From contig JAIUPO010000016.1 in the NCBI GenBank assembly GCA_020160805.1, positions 1 through 64,000 of the forward strand: DNA of 64,000 nucleotides. Direction: 5' to 3'. Origin of the DNA: Actinomycetota bacterium (lineage in GTDB: Bacteria > Actinomycetota > Actinomycetes > Actinomycetales > Dermatophilaceae). Each line of letters opens with the position of its first letter. The first letter of the stretch is position 1. Positions 23,987 to 35,700 of this stretch are shown here, piece by piece. Below the pieces are notes generated by a model. That model saw only the letters and a list, made by a program, of their open reading frames with translations. It did not search any database and was not told the DNA's origin. Position numbers and translations under genes: made by a program.

Positions 23987-24946
23987 CTAGGCCACATCGG
24001 AGCCTGGCCACTCCCATCGAAGGCCATAGGCGAGTCCGGCCCGCAGTCCGGTGAAGGAGGCCCTCATTCGGCCGTCGACCGGAATGGGGAGAAGGTCTCC
24101 CGCATCTGGCTCGTCTCCGAGGGCCGTGGGATAGTCCGCATCGACGGCAAATACTCGGGCGACCTTCGGGGGGCGTCCGAAGTCAATGTCGAGTTCGAAG
24201 CGACGGCACGGCCGAATGGGAACCATTACCAGCACTGGTGCCAACATCCGGCGCGAAGGGATTCGGATTGTCGTGATTATTTCCTGAGGAATCCCCACTT
24301 CGAGGGGGGCGGGAAGTCGCACCTGGTAGGTCCACACACTGCCGCGGCGCTGAATCGCCATGAGCTGGCCACCCGCGAGCACCTCAATCGTTGGCTCGTG
24401 TTCGAGTGGCAGGTGCGCCGGAACATTCGGCAAACTTATGCGTTCGGAAATGATGCTCAGACCAGCCTGGGTCGGGACAATCACTTTCGAGGCTTTCGAG
24501 AGCGCCTCGACCCCCGAGATGTCCAGCGTCGAGCGCATCGATTCGATGTACCACGCGTCCTCCAAGGCGGGCTGCGGGCGCCCACCGCGCTCGATCGCGG
24601 TCGCCACGGCGTTGTTCGCGGCCACCAACCGCCGGCGGACCGTGCGCGGATCCCGATCCAGTTCACGACCTGCTTGATCAAGGCGTTCGGCCAGCGTGGA
24701 TCGGTCGCTGGTGAGGGCACTCGCCAAGAGGAACACCGTCTTGAGGTCTTCCGGGAGCTCCAAGGTCGCGGCACGAAGGGCGGCGACTACCCGATCGCGG
24801 ACTTCAAAGTCGGCCGCCACTTGCCCGATATGCAACGCCGCACGCAGTCCCGGCCCCACCCGCGCAGCCAGGTGAGGATCGCGCAAGCCACGGCCTCGGT
24901 GCAGGGGTCCGATCTCTGTGGACAAGTCGCCACGGGCAGCGTTCAT
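23987..24946 (-). CDS. unrecognised protein with a helical N-terminal half
   Basis: A 319-residue protein. Residues about 50-130 are helical with RDRVVAALRAATLELPEDL, then AERLDQAGRELDRDPRTVRR, resembling the N-terminal regions of actinobacterial regulatory proteins. The C-terminal half (about 150-300) is beta-rich and contains the segments AGLSIISERISLP and RRMLAPVLVMVPIRP. It has no membrane segment. It is divergent from the NarL-like regulator (83 bases apart) and convergent with minigene 2. A role in the regulatory circuit of the island is possible but rests on position. Confidence 0.7.
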   Translation of the reverse strand: MNAARGDLSTEIGPLHRGRGLRDPHLAARVGPGLRAALHIGQVAADFEVRDRVVAALRAATLELPEDLKTVFLLASALTSDRSTLAERLDQAGRELDRDPRTVRRRLVAANNAVATAIERGGRPQPALEDAWYIESMRSTLDISGVEALSKASKVIVPTQAGLSIISERISLPNVPAHLPLEHEPTIEVLAGGQLMAIQRRGSVWTYQVRLPAPLEVGIPQEIITTIRIPSRRMLAPVLVMVPIRPCRRFELDIDFGRPPKVARVFAVDADYPTALGDEPDAGDLLPIPVDGRMRASFTGLRAGLAYGLRWEWPGSDVA

Positions 24947-25029
24947 GCGCCTGATTCTTGCGGTTCAGATCCACATCGTTCACCCCGGGTTCCCTAATAG
25001 CCGTTCAATTGCTCCGAGAGAGGTTCCAC

Positions 25030-25716
25030 ATGATGCACACCCTTGTTGCCGCGGATAGGCATCCGCTCACGCTGGCTGGCTTGGCCACCTTGTGCCGCGG
25101 CGATAGCCAAGGTTTTGAGTGGTGCGGCTCGGCGCATAGTTGGGCGGCACTGTTGCACCTCGTGGCGGCTCAATCGCGCCCCCCGGACGTTGCCGTAGTC
25201 GAGCCGGCGATGGCCCGTCTGGAAGATCTGGTTGCGGGACTTCGCCATTTGGATGGCTTTGGCGTGCGCGCCGTTATTCTCACAGCCGACATTCGACCGG
25301 TCCCGCTGCGAGTCGCTGTGGACGCTGGTGCGTGCGGCATCGCTCTGAAGGCTGACCCACCCTCGGCAATCCTGTCAACGATCCGTGCCGCAGCTGTCGG
25401 CACGTTCTCAACCTCCAGTGACCTCGCCACATCGATGGTTCTGGACGCCCGACGCGCGCCACGTCTGGCGCCGCGCGAGATCGAGGTCTTGCGGCTGATG
25501 GCCGCTGGGGTGCCACGAAAGGTCATTGGGCACCGGATGAGCCCACCCGTGGCTCTGACCACGGTCGTGACCTATCTCAACCGGATCTGTGACAAGTACC
25601 GCGATCTGGGTCGACCGGTGTATTGCCCAGCCGATGCAGTCCGGGCCGCCACCGAAGATGGTTACCTGCCGACATGGGCAACGCCCCCGAGCGAAACGCC
25701 GGCGTGTGCCTCGTGA
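25030..25716 (+). CDS. orphan NarL-like regulator with pseudo-receiver domain
   Basis: A 228-residue regulator with GAGAGG before the first ATG. Residues 3-125 keep the receiver fold (VAADRHPLTLAG, D9, D53, LTADIRP, K in GIALKADPP). However, the phospho-acceptor position holds Glu: E58 in DVAVVEP replaces the Asp of DVVLMDL-type sequences. The C-terminus has a LuxR-type helix-turn-helix (LAPREIEVLRLMAAGVPRKV and TTVVTYLNRICDKY). No kinase gene adjoins. It may act without phosphorylation. It is the best local candidate to bind the 7-2-7 palindromes at the minigenes and WXG100 gene, which is an inference. Confidence 0.88.
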   Translation: MMHTLVAADRHPLTLAGLATLCRGDSQGFEWCGSAHSWAALLHLVAAQSRPPDVAVVEPAMARLEDLVAGLRHLDGFGVRAVILTADIRPVPLRVAVDAGACGIALKADPPSAILSTIRAAAVGTFSTSSDLATSMVLDARRAPRLAPREIEVLRLMAAGVPRKVIGHRMSPPVALTTVVTYLNRICDKYRDLGRPVYCPADAVRAATEDGYLPTWATPPSETPACAS

Positions 25717-25772
25717 TGAGGCGCCATGTCCACAGTCTGTAGGACACGCCTGCGCTAACTCGAGCCCTTAGG

Positions 25773-26570
25773 GTGGCGTCCGTGTTGTCGGTGGACGTTG
25801 GGGTGGCGACCCACATCGGCCGGGTCCGCGAAGTCAACGAGGACGCCTTCTTCGCTGGTCAGCGAGTGTTCGCTGTCGCGGACGGCATGGGTGGCCACGC
25901 CGCGGGTGATGTCGCAAGCCGCACGGCGCTTCAGGTGCTTGGGGAGTTGGATACAGCCCATATCTCTCAGGAGGCATTGAGAGTCCAGATCCGACGGGCG
26001 AACGATGCCGTCGTCAACTACGGGCTAAGTCATCGCGAGGCTGCTGGCTTGGGAACGACGATCGCCGGCATTGCCTTGCTCCAGGCCGCGAGCCCCCCAC
26101 ACTGGGCCGTTTTCAGCGTCGGCGACTCACGTGTTTATCTGCTTGATCACGGAGTCTTTCGGCAACTGACCATCGACCACTCTGAAGTGGAAGAACTCGT
26201 CGCCGACGGTGTGATCAGTAGATCTGAAGCGCGTCATCACCCGTCACGGCACATCATCACGCGGGCCATCGGCGAACAACCGGCCCCTGCCCTTGACGTC
26301 ATGTTGATTCCCGCGATGTTGGGTCAACGCTGGCTGATTACCAGCGACGGCCTCACCTCTGAACTTGATGATGGCCAGATCGCCCGTCATCTGGATCCCG
26401 GCACGCCCGCCAAAGTGGCGGCGACTCATCTGGTCGAAGTCGCCCTAGCGGCCGGTGGCCGCGACAACGTGGCTGTCATTGTTATTGATGTCCTCGACGC
26501 CGAGGAGGCTCCTGACGCAGACGTCGGACCTACGCGGCCGCGATCACTCCAGGTCGAAGGAGCCTCGTGA
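25773..26570 (+). CDS. PP2C-family Ser/Thr protein phosphatase (island copy 1)
   Basis: A 265-residue cytoplasmic PPM/PP2C phosphatase starting at GTG. Metal-binding and catalytic motifs are complete: REVNEDAFF, VADGMGGHAAGDVAS, GDSRVYLLD, ITSDGLTSELDD and GGRDNVAVIVI. It has no membrane segment, unlike PstP. Its stop overlaps the GTG of the FHA gene, so phosphatase, FHA protein and kinase (28012) are translationally linked. It should remove phosphates placed by that kinase on the FHA-bound targets. Confidence 0.93.
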   Translation: MASVLSVDVGVATHIGRVREVNEDAFFAGQRVFAVADGMGGHAAGDVASRTALQVLGELDTAHISQEALRVQIRRANDAVVNYGLSHREAAGLGTTIAGIALLQAASPPHWAVFSVGDSRVYLLDHGVFRQLTIDHSEVEELVADGVISRSEARHHPSRHIITRAIGEQPAPALDVMLIPAMLGQRWLITSDGLTSELDDGQIARHLDPGTPAKVAATHLVEVALAAGGRDNVAVIVIDVLDAEEAPDADVGPTRPRSLQVEGAS

Positions 26571-28015
26571 CAATCGCACATTCAGGCTGGGCGCTGACAT
26601 ACCGACCCGGCGGCGCCTTTCTTCTCGTAAGGGACTCAGTGGCCCTGATGTTGGGAACGCAGTCTCCTATTGGAGATGTCCTCGAACTTTTCGAGATCCT
26701 GAAGGCTCCCGAGGCGATGGAGAACGTGCTCGCTAGGGTCCTCGCCAACGGCCTACAAGCAGCACCGTCCTTCGTCTTGATGGGTATGCAGCATGATGGC
26801 AGCGCCCGCCTCATCGTTCACGGCGAGCTCTCGGCTCTGGTGCGATCTGCGGGTTCGAAACACCTTGTCGCAGAGACGCGCGGGATTGCCGATCGTGATA
26901 TCCCCACGGGTGCGCTCGTCGCGATTGGCGTCGAGACACCATTCGTCGCCCGTCGCGATCACGAGCCAGCCGATGCCATCCTCCCCCTGCGCAGTGGTGT
27001 GGTGTACGCACATACCGCTGAGCTGCGAATCAACATCGCCAGGCCAATGGCACAGCCCCCGGAGGCTGAGACACAAGAAGCTGATGTGGATGGGCCGCGA
27101 GGCCTCGACGCTGATCTTCGCCCGGATCTCGTGGAAACTGCAGAAAGTTTGCGCGAAACGAACGTCGCGCAACACGATGGCCTAGCTCCCGTGGGCACGG
27201 CAAGCAACTCGGATGCGGCAGAGGGCGATCCCGAGCAGCCGTTGGCGGCTCGCCCCGACTTTGAGGCGATCTGGGAACAAGCTGTTGCGGAAGAGCCCAA
27301 CGACGAACCCCAACCGGCACCTGCCAACGTCGACCCAACTGTGCAGCCCAGCTGGCCCTCGAGCACCGACTTGATCGAGAGCTTCCCCTTTACCACGGCG
27401 ATATCAAGCTCGGTGCCCCAAGCCGACCAGGGCGCCCATAGCCCCACGCCCGAGCCCGATGATGGACTGGACGCAACAGTTTTCCGGCCCCTGCCTTCCG
27501 ATATCTTGAACGCCCCGACGCTCGCCCGGCCACCCGCCCATACGGATTGGCAAGGAGCACTCGTCAGCGCCGCCCGCTGTCCTGTGGGTCACCTCTCCCC
27601 GCCGTACCAGGCCCACTGCCGGGTCTGCCGAGTCGTCGTGGACACGGATCGAATAGAGCGGGTGCCGCGGCCGGCGCTCGGCAAGCTCATCACGAGTACA
27701 GGGCAAGCTGTCGAAATCGACCGGGATATCTTCCTCGGCAGGGCGCCGCGCATCCCCGACGATCGCGAAGGGGAAAGTCCCCACCTGATTCGTTTGGACG
27801 ATCCCACTCATGAGGTCTCGGCTCAGCACGCTCGCCTGGAGGTCCACGAATGGGACATGGCACTTACGGACTTGGGATCGACCAATGGCACGGAGGTCAT
27901 CGCCGCCGATGGTCAGCACCTGACCCTCGCAGCCTGGAATCCCCTGCCCGTGGACGTCGGAACCGTGATCATCCTAGGAGGTACCATCCGCGTCACTCTT
28001 GAGGCGGACACATGA
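26567..28015 (+). CDS. FHA-domain protein with Cys4 motif (island copy 1)
   Basis: A 482-residue protein starting at a GTG. The N-terminal 160 residues form an uncharacterised domain. Residues 170-340 are acidic, Pro-rich and probably disordered. A CPVGHLSPPYQAHCRVC motif near 350 suggests a zinc ribbon. The last 100 residues are an FHA domain (FLGRAPRIPDD, the SAQHARLEV region and LTDLGSTNGTEV) that binds phospho-threonine. It is the counterpart of the 460-residue protein at 41249, with the same layout and little sequence identity outside the ends. It lies between phosphatase and kinase genes with overlaps on both sides. Confidence 0.88.
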   Translation: MTIAHSGWALTYRPGGAFLLVRDSVALMLGTQSPIGDVLELFEILKAPEAMENVLARVLANGLQAAPSFVLMGMQHDGSARLIVHGELSALVRSAGSKHLVAETRGIADRDIPTGALVAIGVETPFVARRDHEPADAILPLRSGVVYAHTAELRINIARPMAQPPEAETQEADVDGPRGLDADLRPDLVETAESLRETNVAQHDGLAPVGTASNSDAAEGDPEQPLAARPDFEAIWEQAVAEEPNDEPQPAPANVDPTVQPSWPSSTDLIESFPFTTAISSSVPQADQGAHSPTPEPDDGLDATVFRPLPSDILNAPTLARPPAHTDWQGALVSAARCPVGHLSPPYQAHCRVCRVVVDTDRIERVPRPALGKLITSTGQAVEIDRDIFLGRAPRIPDDREGESPHLIRLDDPTHEVSAQHARLEVHEWDMALTDLGSTNGTEVIAADGQHLTLAAWNPLPVDVGTVIILGGTIRVTLEADT

Positions 28016-29583
28016 AAGTTCCCCAGCAGGTCCCAGAGATTGCGGGTCATACGTACATCAAGTTGATCAGTAATAAGGGCGGTTTCGGTGATGTATTCCT
28101 GTACGAAGAGGTAGCGCTGCATCGCAGCGTGGCGGTAAAAGTTATTCGCGATCGGACTCTCGATCCGGCGGCCCGTGTGCGCTTTGAAAATGAAGCGCGT
28201 ACTATGGCCGCCCTCGAACATCCGAACGTGGTCCGTATCTATGCCACAGGCCGGTCCACCGACGGGCGTCCATATATCTCCATGATGCACTGCCCGAAGC
28301 CGACGCTCGCACAGCGAGCGGCTAGCGGACAGTTGCCCCTGATGGAAGCGCTGGAAATTGGCATCGCCATCGGTGGAGCTATTGAAAGCGCCCACCGGGC
28401 CGGGGTGTTGCACCGAGACATCAAACCGGCAAACATCTTGACCATGCCCTGGGGTGCACCTGGCCTCACCGACTTCGGCGTCGCTGCATCCTTAAGTCTC
28501 GATGCCGCCGACGATGACGCCGGCGTTTCCATCCCCTGGTCGCCGCCGGAGATGCTTTTCACGACGACTCGGGGGTCACCCGCGTCTGATGTCTATTCTC
28601 TGGCCGCCACAATCTGGCACATCCTTGTGGGGCGGTCGCCGTTCGAGGTCCCGCGCGGAGACAACTCGCGCATGACCTTGATGAGTCGCATTCGCGATGT
28701 TCCAGCGCCCGTCACCGGGCGGGCAGACGTCCCGTCATCCCTCGACCGCACGCTGCAGCGCGCCTTGGCGAAGAATCCGAGTATGCGGCCGCAGAGCGTC
28801 GTTGAGTTCGCCCGATCGCTGCAGGCGGTTCAGCAGGAACTTCGTCAGGCCGTCACCCCCTTCGTTGTCCTGGAGTCCACGACCGCGCGGGAGCCCGAAC
28901 GCGCTCATCGCCTGGACGAGAACGTCGAACGGACAGCTAAGCGCTCGGTCGAGCGCCCGGCCCTAAGCAGTGGATCTAGTTCAGGGATTCGGCGTCTTCC
29001 GGTGGCCGGATCCTCGAGTTCCGATCGGCTCGGCTCGCGCAGCGGGAGCTCGGATGGACGTCCTTCAGGTTCGAGCTCACGAGCAGATGATCTTGAACAT
29101 CTTGTTGACGGGACCGTGGCCCGCCCGGTGGTATCCCAGCCACCGTCGCCCGGCGCCCAGGGCACCGGAAGTTTGTGGCCCCTGGCCCTCGGCGCACTCG
29201 TGATCGCGGCCTTGGCCTTGGGAATCGGATATCTCGTCTTTGGTGGGCAAGAAGGTCAGGGCCGCTCTACCCCTCAGACGACGTCAACATCGGCCGCTCG
29301 GGATCCCGGATCGGGGCTCTCAGCCATACCGCCCGGCGAATTGAGCGTCAAGGGAAAGCAGCTCTCAGACACTAGGGTGCGCTTCACCTGGACTTATGAG
29401 GCTGCACTCGCGTCAGATCGCTACCAATGGCGAACGGCGCACAATGACGGCATCACCGATGTTCGGGGCATCACTTTGAACGTCAAGAAGGGCGAGAAAG
29501 TGTGCATCCAAGTGCGTGTGGTCCGAGACAGCCTGCAGGGATCAAGCCAAGCGTTCACCCCCCGCGTCTGTGTCACCCCGTAG
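28012..29583 (+). CDS. receptor-type Ser/Thr protein kinase
   Basis: A 523-residue kinase. The kinase domain spans about 12-275, with the glycine-rich NKGGFGDVFLYE, the Lys in VAVKVIRD, HRDIKPANIL and LTDFGVA. All core catalytic residues are present, so it is not a pseudokinase like EssB of firmicute type VII systems. A Ser-rich juxtamembrane region follows, then one membrane helix (LWPLALGALVIAALALGIGYLVF) near 395-415, and an outside domain of about 100 residues with a fibronectin-like character and two Cys. It is probably a sensor that phosphorylates the FHA proteins of the island. Confidence 0.92.
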   Translation: MKVPQQVPEIAGHTYIKLISNKGGFGDVFLYEEVALHRSVAVKVIRDRTLDPAARVRFENEARTMAALEHPNVVRIYATGRSTDGRPYISMMHCPKPTLAQRAASGQLPLMEALEIGIAIGGAIESAHRAGVLHRDIKPANILTMPWGAPGLTDFGVAASLSLDAADDDAGVSIPWSPPEMLFTTTRGSPASDVYSLAATIWHILVGRSPFEVPRGDNSRMTLMSRIRDVPAPVTGRADVPSSLDRTLQRALAKNPSMRPQSVVEFARSLQAVQQELRQAVTPFVVLESTTAREPERAHRLDENVERTAKRSVERPALSSGSSSGIRRLPVAGSSSSDRLGSRSGSSDGRPSGSSSRADDLEHLVDGTVARPVVSQPPSPGAQGTGSLWPLALGALVIAALALGIGYLVFGGQEGQGRSTPQTTSTSAARDPGSGLSAIPPGELSVKGKQLSDTRVRFTWTYEAALASDRYQWRTAHNDGITDVRGITLNVKKGEKVCIQVRVVRDSLQGSSQAFTPRVCVTP

Positions 29584-29619
29584 GCCCCAGCAGCGCCAGA
29601 ACGTGAGATCCAGACCCAG

Positions 29620-29637
29620 GTCCTGCAAATGCAGGAC
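29620..29637. promoter_or_regulatory. 8-2-8 palindrome before the giant surface-protein gene
   Basis: GTCCTGCA-AA-TGCAGGAC lies between the kinase stop and the start at 29705. It could be a hairpin or an operator. The half-site differs from TGGGTTG. Confidence 0.4.
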
Positions 29638-29704
29638 ATCACCCGTCGCGCGTGGCCTCCTACGCTGCGACAAACTGCCTTCCTAAACCCGAGGAGATCG
29701 GCAC

Positions 29705-32700
29705 ATGCGGCGCGTCCGTAGCCGGGCAATTGCGTCCATCGTCGTGGCGACGCTAGCCCTGTCGGCCTGGTTGGCGGCTGTCATCATGTCGACCGTTGAA
29801 CCGGTCCGGACGGCACCAATGAACGACTCCGGGGTTTGGGTCACCAGCGACGAAATGGGCCTCTACCTGCGGCAAAATCGCGCAGCGGGTGGATTGGACG
29901 CCATCTTGGCCCGCGCCGCGGAAGGCTCGCCACGAGCCGGCGACCTGGACGTCCTCCAGGACGGCGATGTCGTCCTCTTTCTCGATCGTGACGCCCACAC
30001 ACTGACTCCGGTAGATGTGCGTCTCGGAGTCGCCCGTGGCGAGGATGCGGTTACTGTCCCCCCGAATTCGCGGGTCGACCTGCGGGGTGGCACGGTCGCC
30101 GTCGTCGACCCCGCGACCGGCAACATTTGGGGGTCACGCTACGACACCCACGCTCCTAGCGGCTCGATCGCCACCTTGGACAAGAACGCAAAACCGCTAG
30201 CCACCGTCGGTTCTGGCGCCGCAGCGCCCGCCTTGGCTATCTCCACCCATGGGGTTGTCCATGTCCGGGCCACCTCCGGCAAGAGCGTGACCCTGCCCGT
30301 GCAAGGCTCCCTCTTCGCCGCTCCGATCATCGCCTCCGGCGCGCGCATGGCCAAACCCCTAGTAACCACCATTGGCGAGCACCCGGTCGCGGTCGACGGG
30401 ACAACAGGGGCCGTGGACAGCGACCAAGGCGAGTTGGCGAAGCTGGGGGAGGCGGATGTCGTTGTCGTTCAGGTCCCGGGCCCAGCTCGACAAGACGTCA
30501 TCGTCGCCAGCAAGAACGCCCTGATCAGTGTGCCCCTCGCCGGTGGGGCACCCCGCACGATGTATTCCGGAGGCAACGGCAATCCAGCCAATCCGGTTGT
30601 TCACGGTGACTGTCTCTTTGCGGCCTGGGGCGGTCGCCCCGCGAAAGTGGTCCGTTCCTGTGGCACTCAAGATGCTCAAGAGCTCCCCGTCGATCCAGCC
30701 CTGACGCTCAAGCGTCCAGTCTTCCGGGTTAACCGCGGCCAGATCGTCCTCAACGATGTCGACTCCGGACTCGTCTACGACCCATTGACCCGCCGCGTGA
30801 TCGGGACGGGCAAAGACATTAAGCCACCCAAGAGTCCAGATGACAAGGCGACAGACGAGACACCCATCGCCGACACCGAAGGCAAGCCGAAGGCTAGCGA
30901 TGACCGACTGCAAGGTCGCCTAGGGCGAGGTAATCAGCTGTTCTTGCTGGACAACGACCGTGATCCCAGCGGTCGCATTCTTGCCATTCGCTCTGTCAGT
31001 AAAGTTCGCGGCGGCGAGGCAGTGGTCGCTCCCGACGGGCAGTCTGTGGGCATCAAATTCTCAGCCGGGTCTCGAGTCATGACCTTCGATTACACCATCG
31101 ATAACGGCCGCGATTCCGACTCGGCATCGGTCCGGGTCGATCGGACCACTCGCAATTCTGCGCCGTACCAAGTGGAAACCAGCAATGTGGTGGAATGGGC
31201 AGTTTCCTCCGAGGGAATGATCGCCATACCCGTGACCGTGGACTGGCGCGACAAGGAGAGCGACCCCCTGGCGATAGCCAAGGCTGACTCTCCCAACGGC
31301 GCGGTGCGCCTGAGCCAGGACGGCACCGGTATTGAGTTCACTCCGGAAGCCAACGCCAGGGGGCAAGCTCGTATCACGGTCGACATTACGGACGGTCGCG
31401 ACAAGTCGACCTTGACGATTCCTGTTGCGATCAAGCCTTCGGCCAATGGGGACAAAGTTCGACCGCTCGCGCGCCCGGATGTCACGCGTGGATTCGTCGG
31501 TTCACCAGTGAGCGTCTTTCCGGTGCGAAACGACCTCCCAGGAGTCGACCCTGAAGACCCGCACGCCGAGCTGGCGATTTCCAGCGATGTCCGAGCCGAA
31601 TCGGACAAGGTGCAGGTGAGCACGGACGCGGAATCCGGTCGAGTGATGGTTTCTGCACACGAGGCCGGAACGTACTTCCTCGACTACAGCGTGGCTTACG
31701 GTTCGGCCCCACCTGCTTCGGGCGTCATACGCTTCGATGCGACCAAGCCGCGGCAGGAGGTCCGGCCCCCTGTGGCTATGCCGGATTCCGGAGTTATCCA
31801 CGGCGACAACGCGGCTTTCATTGATGCGCTGGCCAATGACGCCGACCTCAGTGCAGGCGTCTTGACGGTGGTGTCAGCCGAAGCGGTTGACGAGACAAAG
31901 GTGCAGGTAGCGGTCCTTGGCGGCCGATGGTTGCGGGTCACCTCCACGCAGGGTGCCGTCTCGAAGGCCACGCTTGCCGCCGTCCGCTACCGCATCACCA
32001 ATGGCAACGCCACCGCCGACGGAGACGTCAGCGTCACCATACTTCCCGCCGCGAGCCCGGACGTGGTGACCGCTCGCGCTGATCGCGCTGTGGTCCGGAC
32101 GGGGGATACAGCGACGATCCCGGTGCTGGATGATGACTCCAGTGCCAGCGGCGCGCCGCTGACTCTCCTCACGCAGTTGCCCGATGCGCCGGCGCCTGGT
32201 CAACTCAATGTTGTCGATCCGGCTCGTCCGGGCGAAAAGCAGGTCGGCACGGCCTTTGTTCTTGGAAATAGCGTGCGATATGTGGCGCCATCGGGTGTCT
32301 CGGTGGCGCGCAATGTGGTCATTGAGTATGTCGCCACCACGGCGACTGGGGACCGGGCCACCGGTTTACTCACGGTGACAATTCAACCCGCTCCAACGGC
32401 GGACGCACCGAACTCCGCCCCCGTGCCCAAAGATGTGGTGGCACGCGCGATGGTCGGAGAAACCATCACCATCCCGATCCCCCAAGGTGGGGACCCAGAT
32501 GGTGACTCGACGATTGTCGCCGGCCTGGCCTCAGCGCCCCGATTGGGCCGAGTCCTCGGTTTCAGTCCCACCGGCTTGACGTATCAGGCGTATCCCGACT
32601 CTGACCCGGGGACTGACACGTTCCGGTACCGCGTGATCGACCGTTTCGGAACGGAGGGCTACGCCGAAATCGCGGTCGGCATTGTGACGCCACAGCAGCC

Positions 32701-35700
32701 CATGCTGCCTGTCCCAGAGCCAGACGTCGTGGTGGCGTCGCCGGGCCGCACAGTCACCACCGTTCCGACCGAGAATGACCTCATTTCACGTGGGGACTCG
32801 GTGAGCATCGAACTCGGAGATGCGGGGAACGGGCAGGGAGATTGGACCCTTGAGAGCCCGCGCGGTCCGCTCCACCTCAAGGCGCCGCCGGTGGGGGGAA
32901 GGCCTATCGTCGTCCCGTATGCGCTGCGCGGCGTTAGCGGCCTCAGCATGACATCGACATTGACCGTTCGATCCGAGAAGGGAGCGCTGGTCCCCCCACG
33001 CCTCGTCGACGTGGTGGCCAAGGTGAGCACTTCCGCGACGACAACGGTTGATGTCTTGGAGCGGGCATACGACCCCGACGGTGATTCGCGCAAGCTCAAG
33101 GTGGCGGCCGCGGACCCCGGAGTTCAGGTGGTGGGTTCCAAGGTCACCGTCAATGTTCTCGACCGTATGCAGGCAATCCCGTTCACGGTTACCGACAGCG
33201 ACGGTGCCGTGTCCGCCGCCGTGATCTATGTCCCGGCGGCCGGATCCGGTGGACCCTTCGTACCTGCCGGAAAAGTTATTCAACTCGATCCGGGCAAAGC
33301 CAAAGCAGTCGAGCTTGCTGATTATGTGACATCGCCGACCCGCGCGACGTTGACGGTTTCCTCGAGCAAACGCATTTGGCCCACCCCAAGCTCTGCGGTA
33401 GAGGCGCGGCTCAAGGACGCCGACGGGACCGCCATGCAGGTTTCGGCGGCCGAGGACTACCGCGGTCCGGGTGCGCTGGTGCTTGAGGTCACGGAGGGAG
33501 AAGCATCCTCAATTGTCAGCATCCCGGTCCAGGTCGGACCGAAGGTGCCCCGCCTGACCTGCCCCTCAACGCCGATCCGCGTTTCGGCCGATGGAGCGCC
33601 AAATGCTTTGGATATTGCCAACCTGTGTCAAATCTGGAGCCCTGACGCGGGCGCGGTCAATACGATGACTTTCTCCGCCACCTGGGGTGAGAAGGAGTTG
33701 CCAGGAGTTCAGATCCGGGGGAACGGCACTCGGGTGATCTCCTTGGCCGCCGGTGGCGCGGCGGCACTAGGGGAGCAAGCCCCGCTCGAGGTATCTATAG
33801 ATGGTTTCCCCAAGGTCACCGCCACGCTCCAGGTAGTGGTGGAGAGTGTCGCGCCTCCTACGCTGGCGCCGATTCGCCTCGATCGGGTCAAGGCGGGCGA
33901 ACGCGTCACTGTAGACGTGCGCAGTTATGTGACCAGCCGCCTGCCCAAGCCCGACATCGTTGTGACGTCAATCCGCTACGTTTCCGGTCCGCAAGTCGCA
34001 ACGACCAGCACAGGATCGCGCCTTGAGATAACACCCGCAGCCGAAGCGTCCGGGACCGCGGTGTACTCGGTCGAGGTCAGTGATCAGGGTGCATCCGGCA
34101 GTCGACGTGCCACCTCAACCCTCTCGGTGGCCATCTTCGGGGTGCCTGACGCACCGACCGGCGTTGCGGCAGATGACACCGTCATCAGCGGGCGCGTGAC
34201 GGTGCGCTGGCACGCGGGCGCTGCGAATGGCTCTCCCATCGACCACTACCTCGTCGAGGGTGGCGGAGTCTCGCAGCGTTGTGCCGCATCTCCATGTCTC
34301 ATCAGCGGACTCTCCACTGGGACTCGCGTGAGTTTCGTCGTCAAGGCCCACAATGAGGCGGGCTACAGCGACCCCTCTGCTCGCTCCTCGGATGTCGCGG
34401 TCGACACGATTCCGGGCGCTTGCTCAGGTCTACGCGCCGAGGGCGTAGGAGATCGCCAAATCCAGCTGACCTGGACGGCGGCGACCTCCGATGGCTCCCC
34501 GATCAAGAACTACCGGATCACCTGGTCTGGGGGCTCAGCGGATGCTGGGGTGTCCACGAGTTATCTCGTGAAGGTCCCGAGCAATGACCAACCGGTGACC
34601 TTCACCGTGATTGCCGAGAACGATGCGGGTAAGGGTGCCCCCTGTACGGGAACGGGGCAATCCTTCGGTCCCCCGCAGAGCCCGAAAGGATTCGCGGCGA
34701 CGGGAGACGGAGGTGGCGGTGTCACGCTGGTCTGGTCACCTGTGACCGCCAACGGTCCCGGCTCGGTGAGCTACACCGTGACGGAGAACGGCGGGACGGT
34801 GTGTTCGACGGCGGGAACCTCGTGCACACTTTCCGTGGCTCTGGACGGTGCCGTCCATACCTACACTTTGGTCGCCACAAATGGGTCGAAACTGAGCTCA
34901 AGCCCGGTGTCGGCGACATATACCGCAGTCGGAACGCCGGACCCGATCTCGCTTGCCGTCACAGCGCCAAGTCCCGATGGCCTGGCCGTGGTCAAATACT
35001 CCACCGGGCGAACAAACGGCGGCGCGGGAACGATGACTTTTCTGGTGGACGGGCTCGCGACCGACTCTATTTCGGTTGGCGCCGATGGTGATGCGGGCAC
35101 CCGCTCCATCAACCCTGGCAGTGTTGGGGAAATACACGCCATCGTTTTGCGGCTGTGCAACGAGCAAGGGCGTTGTGTGGACTCGACGGAGGCATTGGTG
35201 AGTACCTGGGCGGCTTTAACAGCCCCCACGCTCGCCGCCTCGCTCGGAAGCGACAACTCGTCAATCCTGTACGAGGCCATCGGATTCGGCAATGGTCGAG
35301 ACGCAACACTGATCGTCACCATCGACGGCGTCACCATCGATAGCACCTATGGGTGCAAGATCTCGTCCTGCACGCTAAAGAACGTCAAGGCCATGACACC
35401 GGGCACCTACTCTGTTCAAGCGCAGGTGATCCGAAAGGCCACCAAGGAGGTCATGAGCTCCGGGGCGGTCACTGTGGTTGTCCCACCGCAATTACATCCC
35501 ACAGTGAGCTTGACTGGTGCATCGAACTCTTCGGGTTGCGGTGGCCAGAGTACTCAAACCTGTTATGCGCTGACGATCACCACGGACCAATTTCCGGCGG
35601 ATGTGACCTGCGAGGTCACGGCCACCAGCGGCGATGCGGTTAGTGCAGTGATCCCGGTGGGAACAACCTGGACGGCCCCAGCGGCCGGATCATTGGGCAT

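Noticed and set aside
28012-29583. kinase as an EssB-like pseudokinase
   Set aside because: HRDIKPAN, the DFG motif and the ATP-binding Lys are all present, so it should be active.
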